From assembly GCF_008304605.1 (NCBI RefSeq), contig NZ_PIJY01000024.1, positions 310,857-374,856 on the forward strand: a stretch of DNA of 64,000 nucleotides, written 5' to 3'. This DNA comes from Oceanobacillus polygoni. GTDB lineage: Bacteria > Bacillota > Bacilli > Bacillales > Amphibacillaceae. This document shows positions 46,154 through 55,225 of the stretch, one piece after another (within the stretch, counting starts at the first letter, position 1; each line of letters begins with the position of its first letter). The translations under genes and the position numbers were made by a program. The notes under the pieces were generated by a model that saw only the letters and a program-made list of their open reading frames with translations, was not told the DNA's origin and ran no database searches.

Positions 46154-47119
46154 CTATTTCGTTGCTTGGTTAAGAATATCTAAATTGTATTGCATTAAAG
46201 ATATATAATCCTCACCATTTGTGATATTTTCCTCTGTTAATACTGACAAATTATGAATCATTAAAGCTGTTGCGCCAATTTCATTTTGAATAATTTCAGA
46301 AACACGATTTGAACTGTTTTGTTCGAAAATAATAAAGTCTAGGTTATAGCTCTTCGCTTGATCGATTATTTCGGTTAATTTCTTTTGCGAAGGCTCACTG
46401 CTGGAAGATAATCCATTGATCGAGATTTGCTCAATTCCATAACGTTCCTCCCAATAACCGAACGCCGCATGTGAGACAAGAATATGTGTATCATTTTTTG
46501 CTTCTAATGTTTCTTGGAACGTTTCATCTAATGCAAGTAAATCAGTTTCCAATGAAGTAAAGTTTTCATTGTAATAGGCTTCCTTGTCAGGATTAAGCGC
46601 AATTAGTTCCTCTTTTATAATAGCTGCCATTTCAATCATTCGAATCGGATCGATCCAAATATGTGGATCATGATCACCGTGACTATGCCCATCGTGCTCA
46701 TGCTCATGTCTGTCCTCTGAATCTGTTTCATGATCATGGTGATCTTCTTCAGTATGGAAGAGTTCTTCGTGTTCGCCAATTTCAATTAATTGTACATCCT
46801 GAGAGGCTAGTGCACCTGCAGCACTTTCAGCAAAGCTCTCCATACCAGCACCTAAATAAATGAATGCGGCACTATCGGCAATAGCAGTAATATCTTTTGT
46901 AGTAGGTTCGTAGGAATGGGCATCCACACCAGGAGGATAAACGGTTTTCGCTACTACTGTATCCCCGCCAATTCGTTCAACAGCGTATTGAATTGGATAA
47001 ATCGATGTAAAAATTTCAAGCTGTCCATTCTTTGCATTTGAACTTTCGCCAGCTGAACTGCATCCAGCAATAAATATACTTAGTAAAATGATGAACATAA
47101 GATTTTTAAAGATTTTCAT
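46154..47119 (-). CDS. znuA: Zinc-binding lipoprotein ZnuA/AdcA
   Basis: 321 residues; lipoprotein signal with lipobox IAGC (Cys20). Cluster A-I binding protein: metal His in GVDAHSYEPTTKD, a long His/Asp/Glu-rich flexible loop (about 118-148, many HxH pairs) typical of zinc rather than manganese binders, then DPHIWIDP, SHAAFGYWEERYGI and a closing EIGA loop. Start 47119 is 9 nt after GAAGGG. First gene of the cluster, with Zur boxes over its promoter. Confidence 0.94.
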   Translation of the reverse strand: MKIFKNLMFIILLSIFIAGCSSAGESSNAKNGQLEIFTSIYPIQYAVERIGGDTVVAKTVYPPGVDAHSYEPTTKDITAIADSAAFIYLGAGMESFAESAAGALASQDVQLIEIGEHEELFHTEEDHHDHETDSEDRHEHEHDGHSHGDHDPHIWIDPIRMIEMAAIIKEELIALNPDKEAYYNENFTSLETDLLALDETFQETLEAKNDTHILVSHAAFGYWEERYGIEQISINGLSSSSEPSQKKLTEIIDQAKSYNLDFIIFEQNSSNRVSEIIQNEIGATALMIHNLSVLTEENITNGEDYISLMQYNLDILNQATK

Positions 47120-47164
47120 GTATACAAACCCTTCATATAACGATAAAATAAATAATCCTTTCCT

Positions 47165-47208
47165 ATCATAACGTAACCATTCCGGTTTGTAAATAGGAAT
47201 GATTACGA
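47165..47208 (-). promoter_or_regulatory. znuA promoter with two Zur-box-like sites
   Basis: On the minus strand TTTACA (47188-47193), 17-nt spacer, TATGAT (47165-47170). The 17-nt spacer contains ACGTAACCATTCCGG (plus-strand reading, 47171-47185) and TAGGAATGATTACGA lies just upstream at 47194-47208. Against the B. subtilis Zur consensus TCGTAATnATTACGA I count two mismatches for the second and four for the first. Confidence 0.7.
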
Positions 47209-47292
47209 TGATCAATAATCGTTTTCACAGTTATTGAATAGAAGTTGGGATCTGCATATACAAATAGATGTATAAAAAATTAATTAAATTTA

Positions 47293-47321
47293 TTGCGAAA
47301 TGTCAGATATTCGTTTATAGT
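47293..47321 (+). promoter_or_regulatory. Promoter of fadNAE
   Basis: TTGCGA (47293-47298), 17-nt spacer, TATAGT (47316-47321). The FadR operator follows about 46 nt after the -10. Confidence 0.6.
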
Positions 47322-47366
47322 AAGAAATAGATGGATAGGAAACTGTCTTTTATTTTTTAAACAAAA

Positions 47367-47386
47367 ATGAATGATTATTCATTCAC
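47367..47386. promoter_or_regulatory. FadR operator
   Basis: ATGAATGATTATTCATTCAC, an almost perfect palindrome equal to the Bacillus FadR (YsiA) box ATGAATGAnTATTCATTCAT except for the last base. Lies between promoter and fadN start, so repression in the absence of long-chain acyl-CoA is expected. Confidence 0.9.
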
Positions 47387-47408
47387 TATGTGATTGGGGG
47401 ATGAAAAA

Positions 47409-49796
47409 TTGAAGCATTCAATAAAAACGGCAGCCGTACTCGGTTCGGGTGTGATGGGATCTGGCATTGCTGCGCATTTGGCGAATTTAGGAATAGCTGT
47501 GATGATACTTGATATTGCGCCAAGGGAATTAACGGAAGAAGAAAAGCAAAAGGGTCTAACGCTAGAGGACTCTAAAGTTCGGAATCGAATCGTGGCAACA
47601 AGTAAAAAAGCATTGTCAAAGCAGAAACCATCGCCAATTACGACAAAGAAAAGTCTTGATTTGATTACGATTGGCAACATGGAAGATGATATGGAAAAAC
47701 TAGCTAACGTTGATTGGATAATTGAAGTGGTGGTAGAAAACCTGGAAGTGAAGAAGAAGGTTTTTGCTGCAATTGATCAGTATCGGACGGAAGGGACCAT
47801 TGTAAGTTCCAATACTTCTGGTATTTCTGTCGAAGCAATGATTGCAGAATGTTCGACGGACATGAGGAAGCACTTCTTAGGAACTCATTTTTTCAATCCG
47901 CCGCGCTATTTGAAATTATTAGAGGTAATTCCAACTGCCGATACAGATCCAGAGGTACTTATATTTATGAAGCGTTTTGGTGAGGACGTGCTTGGAAAAG
48001 GTGTAGTGGAAGCGAAGGATACGCCGAATTTCATTGCAAATCGGGTTGGTACGTATGGTTTGCTTGTAACCGTCCAAGAAATGTTAAAAGGCGGTTTCTC
48101 GGTTGGTGAGGTTGATTCCGTAACAGGAACGTTAATTGGTAGACCGAAAAGCGCAACATTCCGAACACTGGATGTTGTTGGTCTCGACACATTTAGTCAC
48201 GTAGCAAAAAATGTATATGATTTAGTAGAAGGGTCGGAAAAGGATCTATTTACTGTACCAGATTTTATGAATACCATGCTAGAAAAAGGGTGGTTAGGTG
48301 CAAAAAGCGGTCAAGGTTTTTTTATCAAAAAAGGTCGCGACATTTATGAGCTGAACCCAAAAACAATGGAATATGAAGAACGTAAAAAGCTTAAAACAGC
48401 CGCAACAGAAATGGCGAAGCAAGCAAAAGGGTCACGAGGAAAAATGAAAGCGCTTCTCTCGGCTCGTGGTGACAAGGCAAGTGACCTTGTATGGTCGGTT
48501 ATAAAGCCAGTTCTCTTATATTCGGCTGAGTTATTAGGAGAGATTGCTGATGACATCGTTTCAATCGATCAAGCAATGAAATGGGGATTCGGCTGGGAGC
48601 TTGGTCCATTCGAAACATGGGATGCAATTGGAGTTCGTGAATCTATAGACCGTATGCAGAAAGAAGGAGCAGATATACCTGCATGGGTGCTCACAATGCT
48701 TGAAAGCGGGAAGGAATCCTTTTATCAATCGGCAGAGGGTGGTATTCACTACTATGATGAAGGTGAATACAAGGAACAGCAATTTAATCAAAAAGAGATC
48801 CATATTAAACGTCTAAAGGAAACCAATAAAGTTATTAAAAAGAATACTGGTGCAAGCTTGATTGATATGGGAGATGGAGTTGCCTTACTAGAGTTCCATT
48901 CACGAAGCAATGCAATTGGAATGGACATCATTCAGATGGTGAACCATTCCATCGATGAAGTTGAAAAAAACTACGAAGGACTTGTTATCGGGAACCAAGG
49001 AAAGAATTTCTGTGTTGGAGCGAATCTAGCAATGATGTTAATGGAAGCACAAGATGATAATTTCTTTGAACTAGATATGGTTATTCGGCAGTTTCAAAAT
49101 ATGGCAATGGCGATTAAATACGCTGAAAAGCCTGTAGTAGTTGCTCCGTTTAATATGGCTCTAGGTGGTGGGGCTGAGGTATCTTTACCAGCAGCTGCGA
49201 TTCAAGCATCACCAGAAACGTATATTGGCTTAGTAGAAGTGGGGGTCGGACTTATTCCTGGAGGTGGGGGTACGAAAGAGTTGTATTTAAAAGCGATTCG
49301 TAATCTACCAAAAGGTGTCCCGTTTGATTTAACGAAAGTTGCAAATGACGTTTTTGAAAAAGTTGCAACAGCAAAGGTTTCTACATCTGCTGCAGAGGCA
49401 GTTGAAAATGGCTACCTCGATACAAACGACCGTATTAGTGCTAACCCAGATCATCTTTTATATGATGCTAAACAAAGAGTGCTCAGTTTAGCCAACGAAG
49501 GTTATAAGAAGCCGCAGCGAGAAAAAATTCCAGTAGTTGGTGACGCTGGTTATGCTGGCATGCTCATGGGAGCAAAGATGATGGAGTATGGAGGCTATGC
49601 ATCAGAACATGATGTGAAAATTGCTGATAAATTAGCTTACGTTTTATCAGGTGGACGAATTAAAGAAGGAACTGAAATAGATGAGCAAGTAATGCTTGAT
49701 CTCGAGCGTGAGGCATTCTTAAGCTTGATTGGAGAGCCTTTAACACAACAGCGTATGCAGCACATGCTTGTTAAAGGGAAGCCACTACGCAATTAA
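47409..49796 (+). CDS. fadN: 3-hydroxyacyl-CoA dehydrogenase / enoyl-CoA hydratase FadN
   Basis: Two-domain beta-oxidation enzyme, 795 residues. N-terminal NAD domain AVLGSGVMGSGIAAHLAN and HFFNPPRYLKLLEVIP; 3HCDH C-domain with KDTPNFIANRVG; second half is a crotonase-type hydratase with ALGGGAEVSLPAAAIQASPETYIGLVEVGVGLIPGGGGTKE. Domain order is that of B. subtilis FadN (YusL). TTG at 47409 is 8 nt after GGGGG; an upstream TTG at 47394 precedes this SD. First gene of fadNAE. Confidence 0.94.
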   Translation: MKHSIKTAAVLGSGVMGSGIAAHLANLGIAVMILDIAPRELTEEEKQKGLTLEDSKVRNRIVATSKKALSKQKPSPITTKKSLDLITIGNMEDDMEKLANVDWIIEVVVENLEVKKKVFAAIDQYRTEGTIVSSNTSGISVEAMIAECSTDMRKHFLGTHFFNPPRYLKLLEVIPTADTDPEVLIFMKRFGEDVLGKGVVEAKDTPNFIANRVGTYGLLVTVQEMLKGGFSVGEVDSVTGTLIGRPKSATFRTLDVVGLDTFSHVAKNVYDLVEGSEKDLFTVPDFMNTMLEKGWLGAKSGQGFFIKKGRDIYELNPKTMEYEERKKLKTAATEMAKQAKGSRGKMKALLSARGDKASDLVWSVIKPVLLYSAELLGEIADDIVSIDQAMKWGFGWELGPFETWDAIGVRESIDRMQKEGADIPAWVLTMLESGKESFYQSAEGGIHYYDEGEYKEQQFNQKEIHIKRLKETNKVIKKNTGASLIDMGDGVALLEFHSRSNAIGMDIIQMVNHSIDEVEKNYEGLVIGNQGKNFCVGANLAMMLMEAQDDNFFELDMVIRQFQNMAMAIKYAEKPVVVAPFNMALGGGAEVSLPAAAIQASPETYIGLVEVGVGLIPGGGGTKELYLKAIRNLPKGVPFDLTKVANDVFEKVATAKVSTSAAEAVENGYLDTNDRISANPDHLLYDAKQRVLSLANEGYKKPQREKIPVVGDAGYAGMLMGAKMMEYGGYASEHDVKIADKLAYVLSGGRIKEGTEIDEQVMLDLEREAFLSLIGEPLTQQRMQHMLVKGKPLRN

Positions 49797-49814
49797 TCGA
49801 AAGGGGGAGAAAAC

Positions 49815-50990
49815 GTGAAAGAAGCAGTAATTGTTGCTGGTGCAAGAACACCGGTTGGAAAGGCCAATAAAGGCTCACTAGCAAATACAAGACCAGATGA
49901 TTTAGCTGCACGAACGATTCAAGAGACTTTAAAACGTGCCGGAGGATATGACGGAAACATTGATGATGTCATCATTGGCTGTGCAACTCCAGAAGCAGAA
50001 CAAGGAATGAATATGGCTCGAAATGTAGCTGCACTTGCAGGATTAAAAAATGATGTACCAGGTATTACAATCAACCGCTATTGTTCATCAGGGTTACAAA
50101 GTATCGCCTATGCTGCAGAGCGCATTATGGTTGGAGCGAGCGATACGATCATTGCAGGTGGAGCGGAATCAATGAGCCTTCTACCAATGGGAGGACATGT
50201 GCTCAAACCGAATCCGAAACTTGTTCAGGAATTACCAGGTTATTACATGGGAATGGGGCATACAGCGGAAGAAGTTGCGAAGCGCTTTGCAATCTCTCGT
50301 ACAGATCAAGATGCATTCGCCGTACAAAGTCACCATCGTGCAGCCAAAGCATTAGAGGAAGGCAAGTTTAATGATGAAATTGTAGCTGTCGAAATAAACG
50401 AGCGTGTTATCGGCAAGAACAATAAAATTGAAGAAAGAAAGTCATCGTTTACAATGGATGAAGGAGTTCGTCCGGATACAACAGCGGATATTTTGGCAAA
50501 GTTACGTCCTGCCTTTCATGTAAAAGGTTCTGTAACAGCAGGAAATGCATCGCAAATGAGCGATGGTGCAGCATCAGTACTTGTGATGGATCGTGAAAAA
50601 GCTGAAGGAGAAGGGCTGACACCAATCCTGAAATTTCGTTCGTTTGCAGTTGCTGGTGTAGAACCAGAGATCATGGGTGTTGGACCTGTTGAAGCAATAC
50701 CGAAAGCGCTAAAAATTGCTGGGTTAGAGCTTTCAGATATTGGTTTATTTGAGCTTAATGAAGCATTCGCCTCTCAATCTTTACGCGTTATACAAGCACT
50801 TGATCTTGACCCTGAAAAAGTAAATGTGAATGGTGGAGCGATTGCATTAGGACATCCACTGGGATGCACAGGAACGAAATTGACATTAACTTTAATGCAT
50901 GAAATGAGACGGAGAAATGAGCAATTCGGAATAGTAACAATGTGTATTGGTGGCGGCATGGGAGCAGCGGGTGTTTTTGAACTTCTGTAA
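49815..50990 (+). CDS. fadA: 3-ketoacyl-CoA thiolase FadA
   Basis: 391 residues. Nucleophile Cys90 in NRYCSSGLQSIA; ELNEAFASQ; NVNGGAIALGHPLGCTG; CIGGGMGAAG with the second catalytic Cys. Cleaves 3-ketoacyl-CoA to acetyl-CoA and a shortened acyl-CoA. GTG start after AAGGGGGAG, 18 nt from fadN. Confidence 0.95.
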   Translation: MKEAVIVAGARTPVGKANKGSLANTRPDDLAARTIQETLKRAGGYDGNIDDVIIGCATPEAEQGMNMARNVAALAGLKNDVPGITINRYCSSGLQSIAYAAERIMVGASDTIIAGGAESMSLLPMGGHVLKPNPKLVQELPGYYMGMGHTAEEVAKRFAISRTDQDAFAVQSHHRAAKALEEGKFNDEIVAVEINERVIGKNNKIEERKSSFTMDEGVRPDTTADILAKLRPAFHVKGSVTAGNASQMSDGAASVLVMDREKAEGEGLTPILKFRSFAVAGVEPEIMGVGPVEAIPKALKIAGLELSDIGLFELNEAFASQSLRVIQALDLDPEKVNVNGGAIALGHPLGCTGTKLTLTLMHEMRRRNEQFGIVTMCIGGGMGAAGVFELL

Positions 50991-51033
50991 ATTCCGTGAA
51001 AAGGAGTTCATAATTTACTTATGGATCCCTAAT

Positions 51034-51138
51034 TACGGATGTTCAGACAGAATAGGCTGATAGATTTCCTGAAATGGCTGATATTCCCCCAAAAAAAGCT
51101 GATGTTCACAATTTAAAGGCTGATAGATTTAAATAAAT
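51034..51138. repeat. Degenerate 21-bp tandem repeat, four to five units
   Basis: Units start at 51055, 51076, 51097 and 51118, each with (G/A)GCTGAT then a variable A/T-rich tail; a weaker unit precedes at 51034. Same period as the unrelated array at 28017. Lies between fadA and fadE with no terminator-type hairpin. Confidence 0.75.
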
Positions 51139-51194
51139 TCCATGATGCGGTTTACGAAAGTGATTAACATTCCTAAACGGAAAGGGAGATTCAT

Positions 51195-52979
51195 ATGAGT
51201 GAAACAAGGGATAAAATATTCAAGGGTGGCGGATTCTTAGTTGAGGATTTAACGGGTGAAGATATTATTACACCAGAGGACTTTACAGAAGAGCATCACA
51301 TGATTGCAAAAACGACAGATGATTTTATTACGAGTGAAGTTTTACCGAAGTTGGATCAATTAGAAAACCATGAATTTGAGCACTCTGTTGAGCTATTAAA
51401 AAAAGCTGGGGAACTTGGTCTTCTAGGTGTCGATGTACCAGAGGAATATGGCGGCTTAGCACTTGATAAAATTAGCTCTTCTTTAATCACAGAAAGATTT
51501 TCCCGTGCAGGCGGATTCTCAATCACACATGGTGCTCATGTAGGGATAGGTTCACTTCCAATCGTATTTTTTGGAAACGATGAGCAGAAGGAAAAATATT
51601 TGCCGAAACTTGCAACCGGTGAATTGATCGCTGCGTATGCACTAACAGAACCTAGCTCTGGATCAGATGCGCTAGGCGCAAAAACGACAGCAAAATTAAA
51701 TGAGGCTGGTACACATTATATTTTAAATGGAGAGAAACAGTGGATTACAAACTCAGCTTTTGCAGATGTATTTGTTGTCTATGCGAAAATTGATGGGGAG
51801 CATTTTTCTGCCTTTATTGTTGAAAGGGAGTACCCTGGTGTTTCAACTGGTGTGGAAGAGAAGAAGATGGGAATAAAAAGCTCATCAACACGGACGTTGA
51901 TTCTCGAAGATGCAGAAGTACCGGTAGAAAATTTGTTAGGTGAAAAAGGGCGCGGCCATATTATTGCCTTCAATATTTTAAATGTTGGGCGCTATAAGCT
52001 TGCAGTCGGAGGAGTTGGTGGCGCTAAGCGTGCACTAGAGCTTGCTGCAACTTATGTAAACGAGCGCAAGCAGTTTAATACCCCTATTTCAAGCTTTTCT
52101 TTAACACAGGAAAAGCTAGCAACAATGGCTTCTGAAATTTATGCAAATGAAAGTGCAGTTTATCGAACAGTAGGATTATTTGAACAGCGGATGGGTGCGC
52201 TAACAGATGAACAGTTGAAGGATGGACGTGAAGTAGCACGGGCAATTGCTGAATACCAAATTGAGTGCTCCATGACGAAATATATGGCGACTGAATTGCT
52301 AGATTATACGGCAGATGAAGCAGTACAGATGCATGGTGGTTATGGGTTTATGCAAGAGTATGAAGTAGAACGGATTTATCGTGACTCACGAATCAACCGT
52401 ATTTTTGAAGGCACAAATGAAATTAATCGTTTGCTAGTTCCGGGAACATTGCTGAAAAAAGCTATGAAAGGTGAACTGCCACTGCTGCAAAAAGCTCAAG
52501 GATTACAAGAAGAATTAATGATGATGATGTCAGAAGAAGTTGGTACAGAGCCTTTGGAGCAGGAAAAGTATTTACTGCGTAATGCGAAGAAAATAGTTCT
52601 TCTCGGTGCAGGTTTAGCTGCGCAGAAGTATATGCAGAAATTAGAAGGGGAGCAAGAAATCCTTGTAAACTTAGCTGATATGGTCGCAGAGGTTTACAAT
52701 ATGGAATCAGCAATACTTCGTACGGAAAAAGCAATTAGTAAGGATGGGGAAGAAAAGAACAAGCAAAAACTGCTTTATACGCAGGTTTATGTGCAGGAAG
52801 CATTTAATCGTATCGAAGCAGATGCGAAAGAAACATTAATCGCAGTAGAGGAAGGCGATACATTACGGATGATGCTTTCATCACTTCGTAAGCTAACGCG
52901 ACATACACCAATCAATGTCATTGCGAAGAAGCGTGAAATTGCTAAAGGTATTATTGAAGAAGAGAAATATATCGTCTAA
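51195..52979 (+). CDS. fadE: Acyl-CoA dehydrogenase FadE
   Basis: FAD-dependent first step of beta-oxidation. 594 residues, the length of B. subtilis FadE (YusJ), with an extra C-terminal domain. AYALTEPSSGSDALGAKTTA, QWITNSAFADVF, VQMHGGYGFMQEYEVERIYRDSRINRIFEGTNEI are the family motifs, including the catalytic Glu region. SD AAAGGGAG. Separated from fadA by the 21-bp repeats, probably same transcript. Confidence 0.95.
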   Translation: MSETRDKIFKGGGFLVEDLTGEDIITPEDFTEEHHMIAKTTDDFITSEVLPKLDQLENHEFEHSVELLKKAGELGLLGVDVPEEYGGLALDKISSSLITERFSRAGGFSITHGAHVGIGSLPIVFFGNDEQKEKYLPKLATGELIAAYALTEPSSGSDALGAKTTAKLNEAGTHYILNGEKQWITNSAFADVFVVYAKIDGEHFSAFIVEREYPGVSTGVEEKKMGIKSSSTRTLILEDAEVPVENLLGEKGRGHIIAFNILNVGRYKLAVGGVGGAKRALELAATYVNERKQFNTPISSFSLTQEKLATMASEIYANESAVYRTVGLFEQRMGALTDEQLKDGREVARAIAEYQIECSMTKYMATELLDYTADEAVQMHGGYGFMQEYEVERIYRDSRINRIFEGTNEINRLLVPGTLLKKAMKGELPLLQKAQGLQEELMMMMSEEVGTEPLEQEKYLLRNAKKIVLLGAGLAAQKYMQKLEGEQEILVNLADMVAEVYNMESAILRTEKAISKDGEEKNKQKLLYTQVYVQEAFNRIEADAKETLIAVEEGDTLRMMLSSLRKLTRHTPINVIAKKREIAKGIIEEEKYIV

Positions 52980-52987
52980 TCTTCTGT

Positions 52988-53016
52988 GCCACTCCTGATC
53001 GAACAGGAGTGGCATT
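52988..53016 (+). terminator. Terminator of fadNAE
   Basis: GCCACTCCTG pairs with CAGGAGTGGC around ATCGAA; the T tract is poor (ATTATCT). Confidence 0.65.
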
Positions 53017-53121
53017 ATCTATTGAGTTGTTGAACTAATTGTTTCTCGGCATAATATTTGATGAAAAATTTTAGTGCTGTTAATCTTAAAATAGCCATTG
53101 TTAAAAGAAAGGGAGATAAAT

Positions 53122-53595
53122 ATGTATCGTACTGTCAAAGACTTTGTGAACGATTGGGATCATGCTGCAAATGGAACAATTGCGGTTCTCGAATCGTTAA
53201 CAGATGATAAACTAGATCAAGCAATCGTAGAAGGCCACAGCACCTTAGGGTGGCTTGGGTGGCATTTGGCGACAAGCCCAGTATTCTTTAGCGGACTTGT
53301 AGGTGTAGAAATTGATACACCTGAAACTCAAAATGCTACACCAGAAAAAGCAAGTGAAATAGTAGAAGTATATAAAAAAGTAACAACAGCAGTTAAAGAC
53401 CAAGTCGAACAAACTGTAACGGATAAAATGCTGGAAGAAGAAGTAAATGCTATGGGAGGGACTGTGGCAAGAGGCGCATTGTTACGTACACTCATTGACC
53501 ATCAAACCCATCATCGTGGACAAATGACCGTGTTATTACGTCAAGCAGCCTTGCGAGTACCTGGTGTGATGGGTCCAACAAAGGAAGGCCGCTAA
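53122..53595 (+). CDS. DinB-family protein
   Basis: 157 residues; four-helix DinB/YfiT fold. Metal-binding His triad visible: His48 (LGWHLA), His127 and His131 (DHQTHHRGQ). ATG at 53122 follows AAAGGGAGA. Cytosolic; DinB homologues are often thiol-dependent transferases, but the reaction here is unknown. Monocistronic, strong terminator follows. Confidence 0.88.
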   Translation: MYRTVKDFVNDWDHAANGTIAVLESLTDDKLDQAIVEGHSTLGWLGWHLATSPVFFSGLVGVEIDTPETQNATPEKASEIVEVYKKVTTAVKDQVEQTVTDKMLEEEVNAMGGTVARGALLRTLIDHQTHHRGQMTVLLRQAALRVPGVMGPTKEGR

Positions 53596-53603
53596 AAGTG
53601 AAG

Positions 53604-53654
53604 GCCATGAAGAAAATGGGCAGTCTTTTACCTGTTTTCTTCATGGCATATTTT
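53604..53654 (+). terminator. Terminator after the DinB gene
   Basis: GCCATGAAGAAAA pairs perfectly (13 bp) with TTTTCTTCATGGC, then ATATTTT. Confidence 0.8.
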
Positions 53655-53762
53655 GCTTGGTTGGAATATAAAATAAACTGCTAAGGAAGCTATACTAATA
53701 ATTTTATAGAAATCATGATAGAATAAAGTTTTAATTGTTTAGATTGACTGGAGGAGTTGTAC

Positions 53763-54119
53763 ATGACGCTAACATTTTACTGGTACCCTAATTGCGGAAC
53801 ATGTAAAAAAGCGAAGAAATGGTTTGATGATCATAACATCGATTACACAAGTATACATATTGTAGAAGATACACCTTCAAAAGAAGAGCTACTTGGTTTA
53901 ATTGCCAACAGTGATCTGCCAGCTAAAAAATTCTTTAATACAAGTGGGAAGAAATATCGTGAACTAAATATTAAGGAAAAAATAAAAGATGCCAGTACAG
54001 AAGAAATGGCAGAAACGCTTGCTTCTGATGGAATGTTAATCAAACGTCCGATCGTCACGGATGGCTCAAAGGTAACTGTTGGCTTTAAAGAAGAAACATT
54101 CCAAGAAAATTGGTTGTAG
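53763..54119 (+). CDS. yusI: Spx/MgsR/ArsC-family protein YusI
   Basis: 118 residues of the arsenate-reductase-like thioredoxin fold. CXXC at Cys11/Cys14 (WYPNCGTCKKAKKW), KKFFNTSGKKYRELNIKEK and the cis-Pro region LIKRPIVTDG. ATG at 53763 follows GGAGGAG by 6 nt. In B. subtilis yusI lies between fadNAE and gcvH, exactly as here. Could be a redox regulator or reductase; not shown which. Confidence 0.88.
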   Translation: MTLTFYWYPNCGTCKKAKKWFDDHNIDYTSIHIVEDTPSKEELLGLIANSDLPAKKFFNTSGKKYRELNIKEKIKDASTEEMAETLASDGMLIKRPIVTDGSKVTVGFKEETFQENWL

Positions 54120-54226
54120 TTATTCGTTCAAAATGGTTAACTTTTCGTTTAATTTAATGTAAAGACTAGAAAAATACATGGTTAGATTGTATAGTTAAAT
54201 TGGAATGAATTAATGGAGGGATTACA

Positions 54227-54607
54227 ATGAGCTTGCCACAAGATTTGCTTTATTCAAAAGAACATGAATGGGTTAAAAAAGAAGATGGAAATGTACGTAT
54301 TGGAATTACTGACTTTGCCCAAGATGAGCTAGGTGACATCGTTTTTGTTGAGTTGCCTGAAGTAGGAGACGAAATTACTGCTGACGAGCCGTTTGGTAGT
54401 GTGGAATCTGTAAAAACAGTTTCTGAATTATATGCTCCAATCAGCGGGAAAGTGGTCGCAGTTAATGAAGAATTGGAAGATAGCCCAGAATTTGTAAATG
54501 AATCTCCTTACGAAAAAGCATGGATGGTTGTTGTTGAACCTTCTGATGAAGCTGAGCTTGAGCAATTATTATCTGCAGATGCATATCAAGAATTAACTGA
54601 AGAATAA
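54227..54607 (+). CDS. gcvH: Glycine cleavage system H protein
   Basis: 126 residues; lipoyl domain with Lys63 in [19 protein letters not shown] as the lipoylation site. Shuttles the aminomethyl group; in Bacillus it also relays lipoyl or octanoyl groups to other complexes, which explains its standing apart from gcvT-gcvP. SD TGGAGGG. Confidence 0.97.
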   Translation: MSLPQDLLYSKEHEWVKKEDGNVRIGITDFAQDELGDIVFVELPEVGDEITADEPFGSVESVKTVSELYAPISGKVVAVNEELEDSPEFVNESPYEKAWMVVVEPSDEAELEQLLSADAYQELTEE

Positions 54608-54613
54608 TGCCCA

Positions 54614-54655
54614 AAGGCTAACTTACGCGCGTAAAAGTGTATAGTTAGCCTTATT
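54614..54655 (+). terminator. Terminator of gcvH
   Basis: AAGGCTAAC pairs with GTTAGCCTT around an inner partly paired loop, then ATTTC. Confidence 0.7.
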
Positions 54656-54682
54656 TCAATCATATAATGTATGTAAATAGAT

Positions 54683-54802
54683 GTTGTTCAAAAAATCTGG
54701 TGAAAATGACTAACGAGAACAGCGAACTTCAACTAATCATCGACACACCTTGTGCCGAACGTCGAAGTCAATTCGATCTTTTTCATCTTTCTTTTGAACA
54801 CG
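54683..54802. repeat. 120-bp imperfect palindromic element
   Basis: Starts GTTGTTCAAAAAATC and ends CTTTTGAACACG, so its ends are inverted (GTTCAAAA). Inside, ACTTCAAC pairs with GTCGAAGT and CGACACA with TGTGCCG, so the whole can fold as a long hairpin. No coding role is clear, although the yusF frame happens to stay open across it. Suggests a REP/MITE-like intergenic repeat. Confidence 0.5.
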
Positions 54803-54846
54803 CATTAAGAAGGCAACTTTTTTGCTTGCATAAGGAGTGCTGTGGC

Positions 54847-55203
54847 ATGATAACTACTGAGTTTGATAAAGTGATTATTGTCGAAGGGCTTACAGATAAG
54901 AAGCAAATAGAAAAAGTAATCAATGACGAGGTTATAATCGTATGTACAAACGGTACATTTGGAGTAGAGCGATTTGATGAATTGCTGGAAACATACGAAT
55001 TGGATGAGAAGGATGTGTTTATTCTAGTTGATGAGGATAAATCTGGAATGAAATTGCGTAAGCAGCTAGCTCGTGAGCTACCACATGCGGAACATATTTA
55101 TATTAGCAGTGAATATCGTGAGGTAGCGGCAACTCCAGAGAAAATCCTTGCGAGCACACTTCTGAGTAAACATTTTTCTGTTCATCCTATATTTTTAATA
55201 TAG
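54847..55203 (+). CDS. yusF: Toprim-domain protein YusF
   Basis: 118-residue single-Toprim protein related to RNase M5. VIIVEGLTDKKQIEKV has the metal-binding Glu, and VDEDKSGMKLRKQL the DxD; other Toprim proteins use these to cut or join nucleic acid. ATG at 54847 with AAGGAG 9 nt before it; the open frame upstream crosses the palindromic element and is not favoured. Position before yusE agrees with B. subtilis. Confidence 0.87.
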   Translation: MITTEFDKVIIVEGLTDKKQIEKVINDEVIIVCTNGTFGVERFDELLETYELDEKDVFILVDEDKSGMKLRKQLARELPHAEHIYISSEYREVAATPEKILASTLLSKHFSVHPIFLI

Positions 55204-55225
55204 ATTGTGCTTAAGGTGGTTAGAA

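Noticed and set aside
54667-54846. 60-residue N-terminal extension of YusF
   Set aside because: The frame is open but runs through the palindromic element, lacks an SD, and Toprim homologues start at the ATG 54847, which has AAGGAG.
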